From assembly GCF_021730445.1 (NCBI RefSeq), contig NZ_JADNRM010000001.1, positions 147,848 to 211,847 of the forward strand: 64,000 nt of DNA, written 5' to 3'. Of this stretch, positions 8,762-17,980 are shown piece after piece. Under the pieces are notes generated by a model that saw only the letters and a program-made list of their open reading frames with translations, was not told the origin of the DNA and searched no databases. Origin of the DNA: Phocaeicola faecalis (GTDB lineage Bacteria > Bacteroidota > Bacteroidia > Bacteroidales > Bacteroidaceae). The stretch's first letter is position 1. Each line of letters begins with the position of its first letter. A program made the position numbers and the translations under genes.

Positions 8762-10573
8762 ATGAAATTTATTCAAGCATTATATCTGGTCGCAGCTTTG
8801 TCTGTCGCTCCTGTCGGAATGATGGCTCAGACGCATTCCTCCAACAGCTATTTTCTGCACACCATCACTAAAGGGCAGAGTTTATATTCGATAGCCAGTA
8901 TGTATAACGTTACTACTGCCGACATCATTAAACTGAATCCGGGAAGTTCCGAACAAATAAAAGCCGGTGAAACGTTGAAGATTCCGCAGAAGAACACAGG
9001 AAGCGAACAACAAACGTTCCATACCATTCAGGCGGGAGAAACTCTTTATAAACTTACGCAGCGATATGGTGTCACAGCACAACGTATATGTAAGGCCAAT
9101 CCGGGACTGAGTGCGGAAAACTTCCGTATCGGACAGGTTATTGTTATCCCTGCACAAACAGAAAGCAGCGAAGAGACAATTATCAATGAAGTTAAATCAG
9201 CCGAAACTGTTCCCCCCGCTTCCACCCCTTTAAAGCCCAAATGCAGGGATATGCATCGGGTGGAAAGAAAAGAAACGATATATAGCATCAGCCGGCTATA
9301 TGGTATAACGGAAGCCGAACTGATTGCGGCCAATCCCGAACTCCGCACAGAGAAGCTTAAAAAAGGAAAGTTCTTGTGCATCCCCTATGCGTCTGCCGGA
9401 AGCACTCCAAAGGGACAAGGACAACCGGTGTCGCCGACCGTTATCCCGACCGATGACGAACTCTTTGACAAGAGCAAGAAGGAAAATCCTAAGATTTCTA
9501 CTATAAAAGCAGCCGTTATGCTTCCGTTTATGGCCGACGGCAGCGGTAATCGTGATGAACAAATCCGTATGGTAGAGTACTATGAGGGTTTCTTGATGGC
9601 AGTAGACAGTTTGAAAGAAAAAGGTGTTTCCATTGATTTATACACTTATGATACATACAATAACACCTCGTCGATAAAATCCATTCTTGCCAAAGACGAG
9701 ATGAAGAACATGAATATCATCTTTGGCCCTGCCTACCCGGAACAGGTTAAACCAGTAGCCGATTTTGCCAAGAAAAATAATGTCCGTCTGGTGATTCCAT
9801 TTACTTCAAAGGGTAATGAGGTATTCAATAATCCGTCCATTTATCAGATTAACACACCTCAATCCTATCTCTATTCGGAAGTATATGAGCATTTTACCCG
9901 CAAATTCACTAATGCCAATGTGATTTTCCTGGATGCAGAGGATGGCGATAAAGACAAAGCGGATTTTATCAAGGGGCTGAAAGAAGAATTGAAAAGCAAA
10001 CGCATCCCTTTTACTGAACTAAAAGGTGCGGCCATTACCCCCGAATCATTGAAGGAAGCCATGAACGCTATTTTGGACAATGTATTTATTCCGACTTCCG
10101 GCACAAACATTGCGCTGATTAAATTATTGCCGCAGTTAATTGTTACCCTGCGTGACAATCCTGATTATCGGATGCAATTATTCGGCTACCCCGAATGGCA
10201 AACTTACACCAACGACCATTTGGCCAGCTTTTATGAGTTGGACACTTACTTCTATTCTTCTTTCTATACTAACAATTTGTTCCCCGAAGCTATCCAGTTC
10301 TCTTCTGCCTATCGCAAATGGTATAGCAAGGATATGTCGAACACATTCCCCAAATATGGCATGTTAGGATTTGACACAGGGTATTTCTTCCTGAAAGGAT
10401 TATCACAATATGGAAGCAACTTGGAGGATAAACTGAATAAAGTGATTGTCACCCCTATCCAGACTGGCTTTAAATTTGAACGCGTAAATAACTGGGGAGG
10501 CTTTATCAACCGGAAAGTGTTCTTTGTCCATTTTACGAAAAACTATGAATTGATTAAACTCGATTTTGAATAA
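8762..10573 (+). CDS. Secreted LysM protein with periplasmic-binding-protein-like domain
   Basis: 603 residues from the chosen ATG, which starts a good signal peptide ending 'GMMAQ'. Three LysM repeats follow (about residues 30-75, 88-135 and 165-210), each with the pattern 'GxSLYSIASMY' or 'GETLYKLTQRY'. They should hold the protein to peptidoglycan. The C-terminal 350 residues resemble type-1 periplasmic binding folds ('AAVMLPFMADGSGNRDEQIRMVEYYEGF'-like opening), as in amino-acid ABC transporter receptors, but no transporter is nearby. Its TAA overlaps the ATG of the next gene by one base, so the two outer-envelope proteins are translationally coupled. The ligand is unknown. Confidence 0.85.
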   Translation: MKFIQALYLVAALSVAPVGMMAQTHSSNSYFLHTITKGQSLYSIASMYNVTTADIIKLNPGSSEQIKAGETLKIPQKNTGSEQQTFHTIQAGETLYKLTQRYGVTAQRICKANPGLSAENFRIGQVIVIPAQTESSEETIINEVKSAETVPPASTPLKPKCRDMHRVERKETIYSISRLYGITEAELIAANPELRTEKLKKGKFLCIPYASAGSTPKGQGQPVSPTVIPTDDELFDKSKKENPKISTIKAAVMLPFMADGSGNRDEQIRMVEYYEGFLMAVDSLKEKGVSIDLYTYDTYNNTSSIKSILAKDEMKNMNIIFGPAYPEQVKPVADFAKKNNVRLVIPFTSKGNEVFNNPSIYQINTPQSYLYSEVYEHFTRKFTNANVIFLDAEDGDKDKADFIKGLKEELKSKRIPFTELKGAAITPESLKEAMNAILDNVFIPTSGTNIALIKLLPQLIVTLRDNPDYRMQLFGYPEWQTYTNDHLASFYELDTYFYSSFYTNNLFPEAIQFSSAYRKWYSKDMSNTFPKYGMLGFDTGYFFLKGLSQYGSNLEDKLNKVIVTPIQTGFKFERVNNWGGFINRKVFFVHFTKNYELIKLDFE

Positions 10574-11274
10574 TGAAGAACTATAAATATATAGGCATAT
10601 TGGTGCTGGCATGGCTATTCACTTTGCCGGCAGTTGCACAGTTGGGTGAAGAACGACATAACTTTGCAGTCGGAATAAATGGAGGACTGAACATGAACTC
10701 AGTCAGTTTTGACCCCAAAATTAAACAGAACACCTTGAACGGCATGGAAATGGGGGTCACTCTGCGCTATATGTCTGAAAAATACTTCAAGATGATGTGT
10801 GGGGTGCAGATGGAAATCAATTACTCACAACGCGGTTGGAGTGAAAAGATTGAGGATGGTTCTGAAAACACATACAGCCGCACCATGAACTATGTTGAGA
10901 TTCCCCTTTTTGCTCACCTCGCTTTCGGAAAAGATGCATTGAACCGCGGGGTGAAGTTCTTCATAAACATGGGACCTCAAATCAGTTTCTTTTTAAGCGA
11001 TAAAGAGAAAATGAGCGATAACTGGGACACTTCCAGTCGTCCCAATGGCGTGACAGAACAATACGGTAAGGCTGTAGAAAACAAATTCGATTATGGTATT
11101 GCAGCCGGTGCGGGACTGGAATTGAGCACAGGTATCGGGCACTTTCTGTTGGAAGGACGCTATTACATGGGGTTGGGCGACTTCTATAAAAGTACAAAGA
11201 AAGATTACTTCGGCCGGTCTGCCCACTCCTATATAGGTGTGAGGGCGGCCTATCTATTCGACATAACCAAATAA
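10573..11274 (+). CDS. Outer-membrane beta-barrel protein (porin/PorT-like family)
   Basis: 233 residues. A signal peptide ('LVLAWLFTLPAVAQ') is followed by alternating amphipathic strands typical of the small Bacteroidetes beta-barrel domain, and a final strand 'YIGVRAAYLFDI'. It is coupled by a one-base overlap to the LysM protein. Such proteins sit in the outer membrane; some PorT homologues assist secretion in Porphyromonas, but no specific role can be given here. Confidence 0.8.
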   Translation: MKNYKYIGILVLAWLFTLPAVAQLGEERHNFAVGINGGLNMNSVSFDPKIKQNTLNGMEMGVTLRYMSEKYFKMMCGVQMEINYSQRGWSEKIEDGSENTYSRTMNYVEIPLFAHLAFGKDALNRGVKFFINMGPQISFFLSDKEKMSDNWDTSSRPNGVTEQYGKAVENKFDYGIAAGAGLELSTGIGHFLLEGRYYMGLGDFYKSTKKDYFGRSAHSYIGVRAAYLFDITK

Positions 11275-11327
11275 AGCAGGCCCTTATCCGGAGAGGTTTC
11301 TTCAACGGACAAAAGCCTGCCTCCTAA

Positions 11328-11437
11328 CACGTATATATGTGTGGCCTTACACGTATATACGTGTTGCCTTATACATACGTACGCGTGGGCTCATACGTAT
11401 ATACGTGTAGCCCGATGCGTACGTACGTGTTTCAAGC
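11328..11437. repeat. Array of five 22-bp direct repeats with palindromic cores (array A)
   Basis: Five units start at 11328, 11350, 11372, 11394 and 11416 with an exact 22-bp period and no spacers. Each has a core such as ACGTATATACGT or ACGTACGTACGT followed by GTGTnGCC-like sequence; the last unit is degenerate at its end. A second array of the same unit and copy number is at 37343-37452. The array lies between two rightward outer-membrane genes. Function unknown; the two-turn period suggests protein binding on one face of the helix. Confidence 0.9.
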
Positions 11438-11552
11438 GGTCTCTTTTTAACTTTTATTGCCATTACATTTGAAACAAAAAGTTAATATTCCTCGTCTAAT
11501 TCAATAAACAGTATGATTGGTTTCTGACTAAGAAGACACGAAAAACTACATT

Positions 11553-13859
11553 ATGAAGAAAATTAGTATTTTAATGGCCGGATGCTTGTTGTCAAGTATA
11601 TGCTATGCACAACAGATACGCATATCCGGCAAAGTATTGGAAGCAAACACAAAACAGGCGGCTATAGCAGCCAATGTGGTTCTGCAGACAAACGACTCAA
11701 CCTTCGTCAATGGTGCTGCAACCGACAGCAAAGGACTCTTCCGAATCGATAAAGTAACGGAAGGCAACTACAAATTAATCATTTCCGCCATCGGTTTTGA
11801 GAAAAACATCATTGACTTGCAAGGCCTCTCCCAATCTGTCGATGTGGGGACAGTGGAATTGGAAGAAGCCTCTCAACAACTGGGAGAAGTAACGGTTTCC
11901 GCCACCAATGTGGTCAGCAAATTTGATAGAAAACTAGTGTTCCCCAACAAACAACAGGTTAACGCTTCAAATAACGGTGTCGATTTATTACGCAATCTGA
12001 TGCTCCCACGGCTGAATGTCAATCCATTGGATGGCGGTGTTTCTTTAAACGACGGAAGTTCTGTACAACTGTGTATCAACGGACGTAAAGTAGGGAAAGA
12101 GGAAATCCAGGCACTTATCCCATCCGACATTCTCCGAATCGAGTACCTGGAAGACCCCGGATTGCGTTACGGCAATGCAGGTGCTGTAGTAAACTACATC
12201 GTCCGCCGTTATGAACTTGGAGGCTCCGTCAGTATCTCGGCCCAACAATCTCCATACGTCATGTGGGGTAATTATAATGTTTCGGGAAAAATGAATTATA
12301 AGAAGTCTGAATTCGGAGTATGGTATGGTGCCTATCCGCACAAATTTGAAAATGCCTGGCGCACCAATGAAGAAACGTTTGTAAAAGAAGACGGCACCTC
12401 CCTGCACCGGATGGAAGAAGGTATTCCCGATGCCACTTCGGAATACGGACAATGGGGCGGTATCAGCTACAACTTGCAGGAAGCGGATAATTATATGCTG
12501 AACGCATCCGTCGGATTTTGGAATGAAAACAAACCGCGGGTCGGCTTCCACAGCCAATTGTACACCCGGGAATATCCTGAGTTGGCAACAGAAAGACTTG
12601 ATTTTGCCCACAACCGCAACAGTCGTCCCTGGTTCGATATATATTTTCAGAAAGAATTGAAGAACAAACAGTTTCTGGCATTGAATGTTGTGGGAACATA
12701 TATTGGCAGTCATAACCGTCAAAGCTATCAGGAAATCCTTGATGATGAGTTTGTTGCCGACTACTTCTCAGGCGTGCAGGGCGATAAATACTCCATCATT
12801 GCAGAAGGAATCTATGAAAAGACGTTCAAGAAAAGCCGTTTCAGTTCGGGAATCAAGCACACGCAAGCCTACTCGGACAATGAGTATAGCGGAACCCTGA
12901 ACTATAACACCCAGATGAAACAGGCCGACACATACGCCTATGCGCAATACAGCGGAAAATGGAAGAAGATGAATTATATGCTGGGAGCAGGTGTCACCCG
13001 TTCTTGGTACCAACAAATAGGCCTGGAAGACTATGAGACTTACCAATTCAATCCACGCTTCAGCCTGAGTTATACATTTAATGAAGAATTCTATGCCCGC
13101 ATGAATGGCAGTCTGAACAGTAACGAGCCTTCATTGTCCCAGTTGAGCGCTGTCGACCAGTTGATAGATTCATTGCAAATCAGACGTGGAAATCCTGATT
13201 TGAAACCATATAACAACTATCGGCTCAAACTGACATTGGGATATAATAAGAAGAAGGTACAAATAAATTGGTATACCAGCTATCGCAATGCACCTGATGT
13301 CATCATGGAACAGACTTATCGTGAAAACGGGAAATTCATACGCAGTTATGCCAACCACCATCGCTTCCAGTCTTTGGAAAACGAACTCTCTGTTCGTGTG
13401 GGAATGCTTTGGGATGTACTTCAATTAAGGGGAAGCACAGGGCTAAGCCGCTATTGGAGCAACGGAACGGATTATAACCATACCTATACGAATTGGTATT
13501 ATGAATTAGAAGCTACCGCTATGTACAAAAGGTTTATGGGATACTTTATGATACAGAGCAACCGCAACAGTTTCTTTGGCGAAAGTCTGAGCAGTGGGGA
13601 AAACCTGCATATTCTGATGTTGCAATATCGCCTGGGCAGAGTTAATCTGGGAGCGGGAATCATCAATCCTTTCTCTGATAATTATAAGCGTGAACAGGAA
13701 AATAGAAACCGATATGCCGGTTCCAGGGGAGCATGGCATGTGAAAGAATCGGCTCACCTGGCTTTTGCAACTTTCTCTTATAACTTCAGTTTCGGACGCA
13801 AATATCAAAGTAAGGATAAAAAAATCAGCAATAGTGACACTGATGCCGGTGTATTATAA
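11553..13859 (+). CDS. Outer-membrane TonB-receptor-like beta-barrel protein with CarboxypepD_reg-like domain
   Basis: 768 residues. The signal peptide ends near 'SSICYAQ'. A CarboxypepD_reg-like Ig domain (about 22-105: 'ISGKVLEANTKQAAIAANVVL') is followed by a plug-like region (about 110-220: 'LRNLMLPRLNVNPLDGGVSLNDGSSVQLCINGRKV', shown in part as a landmark) and a large barrel of aromatic-rich strands. This matches the outer membrane beta-barrel family related to TonB-dependent receptors, somewhat shorter than SusC proteins. No SusD partner gene is adjacent, so a polysaccharide-uptake locus is unlikely. The substrate is unknown. Confidence 0.82.
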   Translation: MKKISILMAGCLLSSICYAQQIRISGKVLEANTKQAAIAANVVLQTNDSTFVNGAATDSKGLFRIDKVTEGNYKLIISAIGFEKNIIDLQGLSQSVDVGTVELEEASQQLGEVTVSATNVVSKFDRKLVFPNKQQVNASNNGVDLLRNLMLPRLNVNPLDGGVSLNDGSSVQLCINGRKVGKEEIQALIPSDILRIEYLEDPGLRYGNAGAVVNYIVRRYELGGSVSISAQQSPYVMWGNYNVSGKMNYKKSEFGVWYGAYPHKFENAWRTNEETFVKEDGTSLHRMEEGIPDATSEYGQWGGISYNLQEADNYMLNASVGFWNENKPRVGFHSQLYTREYPELATERLDFAHNRNSRPWFDIYFQKELKNKQFLALNVVGTYIGSHNRQSYQEILDDEFVADYFSGVQGDKYSIIAEGIYEKTFKKSRFSSGIKHTQAYSDNEYSGTLNYNTQMKQADTYAYAQYSGKWKKMNYMLGAGVTRSWYQQIGLEDYETYQFNPRFSLSYTFNEEFYARMNGSLNSNEPSLSQLSAVDQLIDSLQIRRGNPDLKPYNNYRLKLTLGYNKKKVQINWYTSYRNAPDVIMEQTYRENGKFIRSYANHHRFQSLENELSVRVGMLWDVLQLRGSTGLSRYWSNGTDYNHTYTNWYYELEATAMYKRFMGYFMIQSNRNSFFGESLSSGENLHILMLQYRLGRVNLGAGIINPFSDNYKREQENRNRYAGSRGAWHVKESAHLAFATFSYNFSFGRKYQSKDKKISNSDTDAGVL

Positions 13860-13874
13860 AAAATATGCTCTATT

Positions 13875-14037
13875 ATTATAAGGGGTCAAAACTAAACTGG
13901 CCCATCCAATCTCAGCTGTAGGGGCAGGGTTTGCCTGCACGAAGACACAAAGCAAACTGTTTTCGGGCGAGCGAACCTCGCCCCTACGAACGAAACGACA
14001 GCATTATCCACGTTTTTTTAACACGACCCCTTATAAT
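13875..14037. repeat. MITE-like inverted-repeat element
   Basis: A 163-bp non-coding stretch is bounded by perfect 13-bp inverted ends (ATTATAAGGGGTC at 13875-13887 and its complement at 14025-14037). Inside are two further imperfect arms beginning GTAGGGGC (13918 onward, complement ending near 13986). Such GTAGGGGC-containing palindromes look like dispersed repeats of Bacteroides genomes. No coding sequence is present. Confidence 0.6.
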
Positions 14038-14062
14038 ATTCTTCAGTCAAATGAAGGAATCA

Positions 14063-14515
14063 TTATCTCAAACGGTCATAAGCCTTCACCAGAACCTCAT
14101 CCTTACCGATAGCACGAATAGCCAGCCAATTTAAAATAATAGCGATAAAAGGCAGACACAGAGTCCACGAAGCAGAGAAGGTCATGCTGTCATTCTTCAA
14201 CATAAAGATGAAAGTGACCAGTGTAGCATAATAACCTACCAACAAGATAGTGCTGAAAATAGTCATACGAATCTGCAACATACGTTTCTTAAACATAAAT
14301 ATCGTAGTGAAAGAAAGTAATGCGGCTACCACCAGAATGGCAAACATGGCCCAAGGAGCGTAGTCCTTTGCACCGTCAGCAGAGATAATGCACAGATTAG
14401 TAAACTTTGAGACACTGTAATCTTCAGCAATATAAGCTCCTACCGGAGTGCACATACAAACGATGAGCAGAATGGTAACTACCAATAAATAAACAGATTG
14501 AATGCGTTGTATCAT
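14063..14515 (-). CDS. DUF4293 family membrane protein
   Basis: 150 residues with four hydrophobic segments: 'VYLLVVTILLIVCMC', 'AMFAILVVAALLSF', 'ILLVGYYATLVTFIF' and 'LCLPFIAIILNWLAI'. The start 'MIQRIQSVYLLVV' and the length match DUF4293, a Bacteroidetes membrane family of unknown function. It follows the omega-subunit gene after 75 bp that contain a terminator, so it may be expressed partly on its own. Confidence 0.8.
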   Translation of the reverse strand: MIQRIQSVYLLVVTILLIVCMCTPVGAYIAEDYSVSKFTNLCIISADGAKDYAPWAMFAILVVAALLSFTTIFMFKKRMLQIRMTIFSTILLVGYYATLVTFIFMLKNDSMTFSASWTLCLPFIAIILNWLAIRAIGKDEVLVKAYDRLR

Positions 14516-14550
14516 AATAAAAATCTTTTAATAACGGTTATACAAAAAAG

Positions 14551-14575
14551 AAGGCCGCTTCAGTGAAACGGCCTT
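14551..14575 (-). terminator. Terminator after the omega-subunit gene
   Basis: AAGGCCG (14551-14557) pairs with CGGCCTT (14569-14575); on the minus strand the stem is followed by a T-rich run. It lies between the omega gene and DUF4293. Confidence 0.7.
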
Positions 14576-14590
14576 TAGGGAAAGAACCTT

Positions 14591-14926
14591 TTATTGTAAT
14601 TTCTCTTTTTCTTTGGCTGGGTTACGATAGTAAACCTTACCTTCTTCGTATTCCTGAGCGGCAATCAAAGTCGGCTTCGGCAACTTTTCGTAATAACGGG
14701 AGATTTCGATTTGTTCCCTGTTTTCAAAGACTTCTTCCAGGTTATCATTGTATGAAGCGAATTCTTGCAATTTCTTTGAAAGGTCATTCTTCATCTCAAC
14801 ACCAATCTGGTTGGCACGTTTGCCAATGATAGCAACGGTTTCATATACATTGCCCGTGTCTTCACACAGTTCCACCATGTTGCGGGTAATGGTATTCGTC
14901 GGAGCGTTTGTCTTCTTGTAATCCAT
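14591..14926 (-). CDS. rpoZ: RNA polymerase omega subunit (Rpb6/RpoZ family)
   Basis: 111 residues. The N-terminal half has the omega landmarks: 'TITRNMVELCEDTGNVYETVAIIGKRANQI' corresponds to the usual start of omega where the helix binds the beta-prime tail. Omega aids assembly and stability of RNA polymerase. It starts 18 bp after bamD ends, so the two are co-transcribed. Confidence 0.85.
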   Translation of the reverse strand: MDYKKTNAPTNTITRNMVELCEDTGNVYETVAIIGKRANQIGVEMKNDLSKKLQEFASYNDNLEEVFENREQIEISRYYEKLPKPTLIAAQEYEEGKVYYRNPAKEKEKLQ

Positions 14927-14944
14927 AATTTCTTATTTAGTTTT

Positions 14945-15781
14945 TTATTCGTTAAGTTCCTTCACATATTTTCTGGCATCCTTATAGATGTTTTCCACCT
15001 CTTTCATATATTTACTTTCGGGGAATTCATTCTTAAAGGCATAATATTCATCAATGGCATCACGCATACGCTCTTCTTTCTTTTCTTCCACACTCTCCTT
15101 GGCCATATCATATTTGGCACGCAAAAGCAGGATAGAAATATCTTCGCGCATCTTGGTATAAGGATAGTCCTTTAAAGCATTCTGAGCAGTAACGATACAT
15201 GCCAGATAGTTATTTCCGGTAGTGCTATATGAGCTGTTTCCCGTATAAGAACCCAAATCATAATACAATCGGGCTGCCATATAATCTTTCATCACCAACT
15301 TATCCTGCAAGTCGAATATCATTTGCTGTGCTTCCTGATGACGGCTGCTGGCAGGGAAATATTCCATAAACATCTGCAACTCCTGAATGGCCTTATAAGT
15401 GCTGGTTTGATCCAAACGAGGTTCCGGTGTATCCAGAAACAATGCTTTCCCCGAATAAAAACGAGCCTGCTCGGTATAAGTTCCACGAGGATATGTATTA
15501 TAATAGGTGGAGAAATAATGCGATGCCGTTATAAAGTCACCCTGATTATAATATGTCATTCCTAACATATAAAGGGATTCTTCAGCCTTATCGGTTCCTT
15601 TCAGAATCGTTATCAACTCTTCCAGAATTGCCGCAGCTTTTGTATTCTGCCCCTTGCCAAAGTAACTTTTGGCTGCTTCGTACTTATATTCGTAGTCCGT
15701 GCTTTTTAGAACTTTGTTGTATTCTCCGCATGATGTTAATACACTGCCGGAGACAAGAGCTATAATGATATATTTTTTCAT
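14945..15781 (-). CDS. bamD: Outer-membrane assembly lipoprotein BamD
   Basis: 278 residues from the ATG at 15781. The start gives a lipoprotein signal peptide with lipobox 'LTSC'. TPR-like helical repeats follow ('AAKSYFGKGQNTKAAAILEEL', 'LYMLGMTYYNQGDFITASHYF'), the arrangement of BamD, the essential partner of BamA in inserting beta-barrels. A longer frame opening at 15802 would begin inside the promoter's -7 element, so 15781 is preferred. First gene of bamD-rpoZ. Confidence 0.9.
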   Translation of the reverse strand: MKKYIIIALVSGSVLTSCGEYNKVLKSTDYEYKYEAAKSYFGKGQNTKAAAILEELITILKGTDKAEESLYMLGMTYYNQGDFITASHYFSTYYNTYPRGTYTEQARFYSGKALFLDTPEPRLDQTSTYKAIQELQMFMEYFPASSRHQEAQQMIFDLQDKLVMKDYMAARLYYDLGSYTGNSSYSTTGNNYLACIVTAQNALKDYPYTKMREDISILLLRAKYDMAKESVEEKKEERMRDAIDEYYAFKNEFPESKYMKEVENIYKDARKYVKELNE

Positions 15782-15799
15782 CTTATTCAAATAATTGCG

Positions 15800-15831
15800 C
15801 AAATTTACGCCTTTCCACCGAAAAATACAAC
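15800..15831 (-). promoter_or_regulatory. Promoter of bamD-rpoZ
   Basis: On the minus strand, GTTG (15831-15828), a 20-bp gap, and TAAATTTG (15807-15800) match the Bacteroides -33/-7 pattern. Confidence 0.65.
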
Positions 15832-15947
15832 TGTTATATGTTTTTTAATACTAAAAAGTCGACCAATCCTGTTTTTTTCAGGATGTATACGTGTTATAAG
15901 AGAAAATAACTGTAATTTTACAGCTTAGTCTTTATAAACATGGAATT

Positions 15948-17978
15948 ATGAATTTTGAACTGATTTCTGATTATCAACCGACCGGTGACCAACCTGATGC
16001 CATCGCCCAACTGACAGAAGGCATATTGGAAGGGGTGCCTGCCCAGACACTTTTGGGTGTGACAGGTTCCGGCAAGACGTTTACCATTGCCAATGTCATT
16101 AAAAACATCAATAAACCGACACTGATATTAAGCCATAACAAAACGCTTGCGGCACAGTTGTATGGAGAGTTTAAGAGCTTTTTTCCTAATAATGCGGTGG
16201 AGTATTACGTGTCTTATTATGATTACTATCAGCCTGAGGCCTACCTCCCGTCCAGCGATACCTACATCGAGAAGGACTTGCAAATCAACGAAGAGATTGA
16301 CAAGCTCAGGCTGGCAGCCACTTCCGCCCTGCTCTCCGGCCGTAAGGACGTGGTGGTGGTCTCTTCTGTATCGTGCATTTACGGTATGGGGAATCCTTCT
16401 GATTTCTATAATAATGTCATCGAAATCAAAAAGGGTAAACTACTGGACCGCAATGTGTTTCTACGCCGTTTGGTAGACAGCCTTTATGTTCGTAATGATT
16501 TGGAACTGAAGCGCGGCAACTTCCGTGTGAAAGGAGATACTGTGGACATTTACCTGGCATACAGTGACAACCTGCTCCGTGTGATGTTTTGGGATGATGA
16601 GATTGACAGTATTGAAGAAGTGGATCCTATTTCCGGCATACGCCTCGCTTCTTTTGATGAATACAAGATTTATCCTGCCAATCTTTTTATGACCACCAAA
16701 GAAAGCCAATTGCAGGCAATCTATCAAATAGAGGATGATTTGGCGAAAGAGGTGGCTAAGTTTGAAGAAGAAGGCAAGTCTTATGAAGCGAAACGCCTTT
16801 ATGAACGTGTCACTTATGATATGGAAATGATACGTGAATTGGGGCATTGCTCAGGCATAGAGAATTATTCGCGCTATTTTGACGGTCGTGTAGCCGGTAC
16901 GCGCCCTTACTGTCTGCTGGATTTCTTTCCCGACGATTTTCTGATTGTCATTGATGAAAGCCATGTCAGTGTGCCTCAGATTCGCGCCATGTATGGTGGC
17001 GACCGTGCACGCAAGACCAATCTGGTGGAATATGGTTTCCGGATGGAATCTGCATTTGACAACCGCCCGCTAAAGTTCGAGGAGTTTCAAGAATTGGCAA
17101 AACAAGTCGTTTATGTCAGTGCCACTCCCGCCGATTACGAGTTGATGCAAAGCGAGGGAGTTGTGGTGGAGCAGGTAATCCGCCCGACAGGATTGCTTGA
17201 CCCCATCATCGAAGTACGTCCCAGTATGAACCAAATCGATGACCTGATGGAAGAGATTCAGCAGCGTATCGAAAAAGAAGAGCGCGTATTGGTCACTACA
17301 CTGACCAAACGTATGGCGGAAGAGCTGACCGATTACTTGTTGCGCCATGACATCAAGTGCAATTATATCCACAGTGATGTGGATACGTTGGAGCGGGTGA
17401 AAATTATGGATGAATTGCGTCAGGGAGTATATGACGTATTAATTGGTGTCAACCTGCTTCGTGAAGGTCTTGATTTGCCGGAAGTGTCTTTGGTGGCTAT
17501 ATTGGACGCTGATAAAGAAGGTTTCCTTCGGTCTCACCGCTCATTGACACAGACAGCCGGACGTGCTGCCCGTAACATCAACGGAAAAGTCATCATGTAT
17601 GCTGACCGCATCACCGAAAGCATGCAAAAGACCATTGATGAGACCAACCGCCGCCGCGAAAAACAATTGGCTTACAATGAGGAGCACGGTATTACTCCGA
17701 AGCAGATTAAACGTGCACGTAATGCGGCTCTTCTGGGCGCAGGAAATACCAATGCCGATGATGAAGTAAAAATACCGAAAGCATACGTTGAGCCATCCAA
17801 CGGCAGTATTGCCGCCGATCCGGTTGTTCAGTATATGTCTAAGCCTCAAATGGAGAAGGCTATCGAACGTACACGGAAACTGATGCAGGAAGCTGCCAGG
17901 AAACTGGATTTTATCGAAGCTGCCCAATATAGAGATGAGCTGCTGAAAATGGAAGAAATGATGAAGGAACGTTGGTGA
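15948..17978 (+). CDS. uvrB: Excinuclease ABC subunit B (UvrB)
   Basis: 676 residues, full length. Walker A is '[13 protein letters not shown]' (about residue 38-50), the damage-probing beta-hairpin is '[12 protein letters not shown]' (about 92), the DEAD-like box is 'IDESHVS', and motif VI is 'QTAGRAARN'. The C-terminal UvrC-binding helix pair ('[24 protein letters not shown]', partly shown) is intact. UvrB verifies damage delivered by UvrA and recruits UvrC. Alone on its strand between two leftward units. Confidence 0.98.
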   Translation: MNFELISDYQPTGDQPDAIAQLTEGILEGVPAQTLLGVTGSGKTFTIANVIKNINKPTLILSHNKTLAAQLYGEFKSFFPNNAVEYYVSYYDYYQPEAYLPSSDTYIEKDLQINEEIDKLRLAATSALLSGRKDVVVVSSVSCIYGMGNPSDFYNNVIEIKKGKLLDRNVFLRRLVDSLYVRNDLELKRGNFRVKGDTVDIYLAYSDNLLRVMFWDDEIDSIEEVDPISGIRLASFDEYKIYPANLFMTTKESQLQAIYQIEDDLAKEVAKFEEEGKSYEAKRLYERVTYDMEMIRELGHCSGIENYSRYFDGRVAGTRPYCLLDFFPDDFLIVIDESHVSVPQIRAMYGGDRARKTNLVEYGFRMESAFDNRPLKFEEFQELAKQVVYVSATPADYELMQSEGVVVEQVIRPTGLLDPIIEVRPSMNQIDDLMEEIQQRIEKEERVLVTTLTKRMAEELTDYLLRHDIKCNYIHSDVDTLERVKIMDELRQGVYDVLIGVNLLREGLDLPEVSLVAILDADKEGFLRSHRSLTQTAGRAARNINGKVIMYADRITESMQKTIDETNRRREKQLAYNEEHGITPKQIKRARNAALLGAGNTNADDEVKIPKAYVEPSNGSIAADPVVQYMSKPQMEKAIERTRKLMQEAARKLDFIEAAQYRDELLKMEEMMKERW

Positions 17979-17980
17979 GA

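Noticed and set aside
11328-11437. CRISPR array
   Set aside because: The 22-bp units are contiguous with no spacers and no cas genes are near; same for 37343-37452.
12045-12722. 225-codon open frame on the minus strand
   Set aside because: Antisense to the TonB-receptor-like gene, whose signal peptide and barrel features are clear.
11553-13859. SusC of a polysaccharide utilisation locus
   Set aside because: No SusD-like gene or glycan enzymes adjacent and the protein is shorter than SusC.
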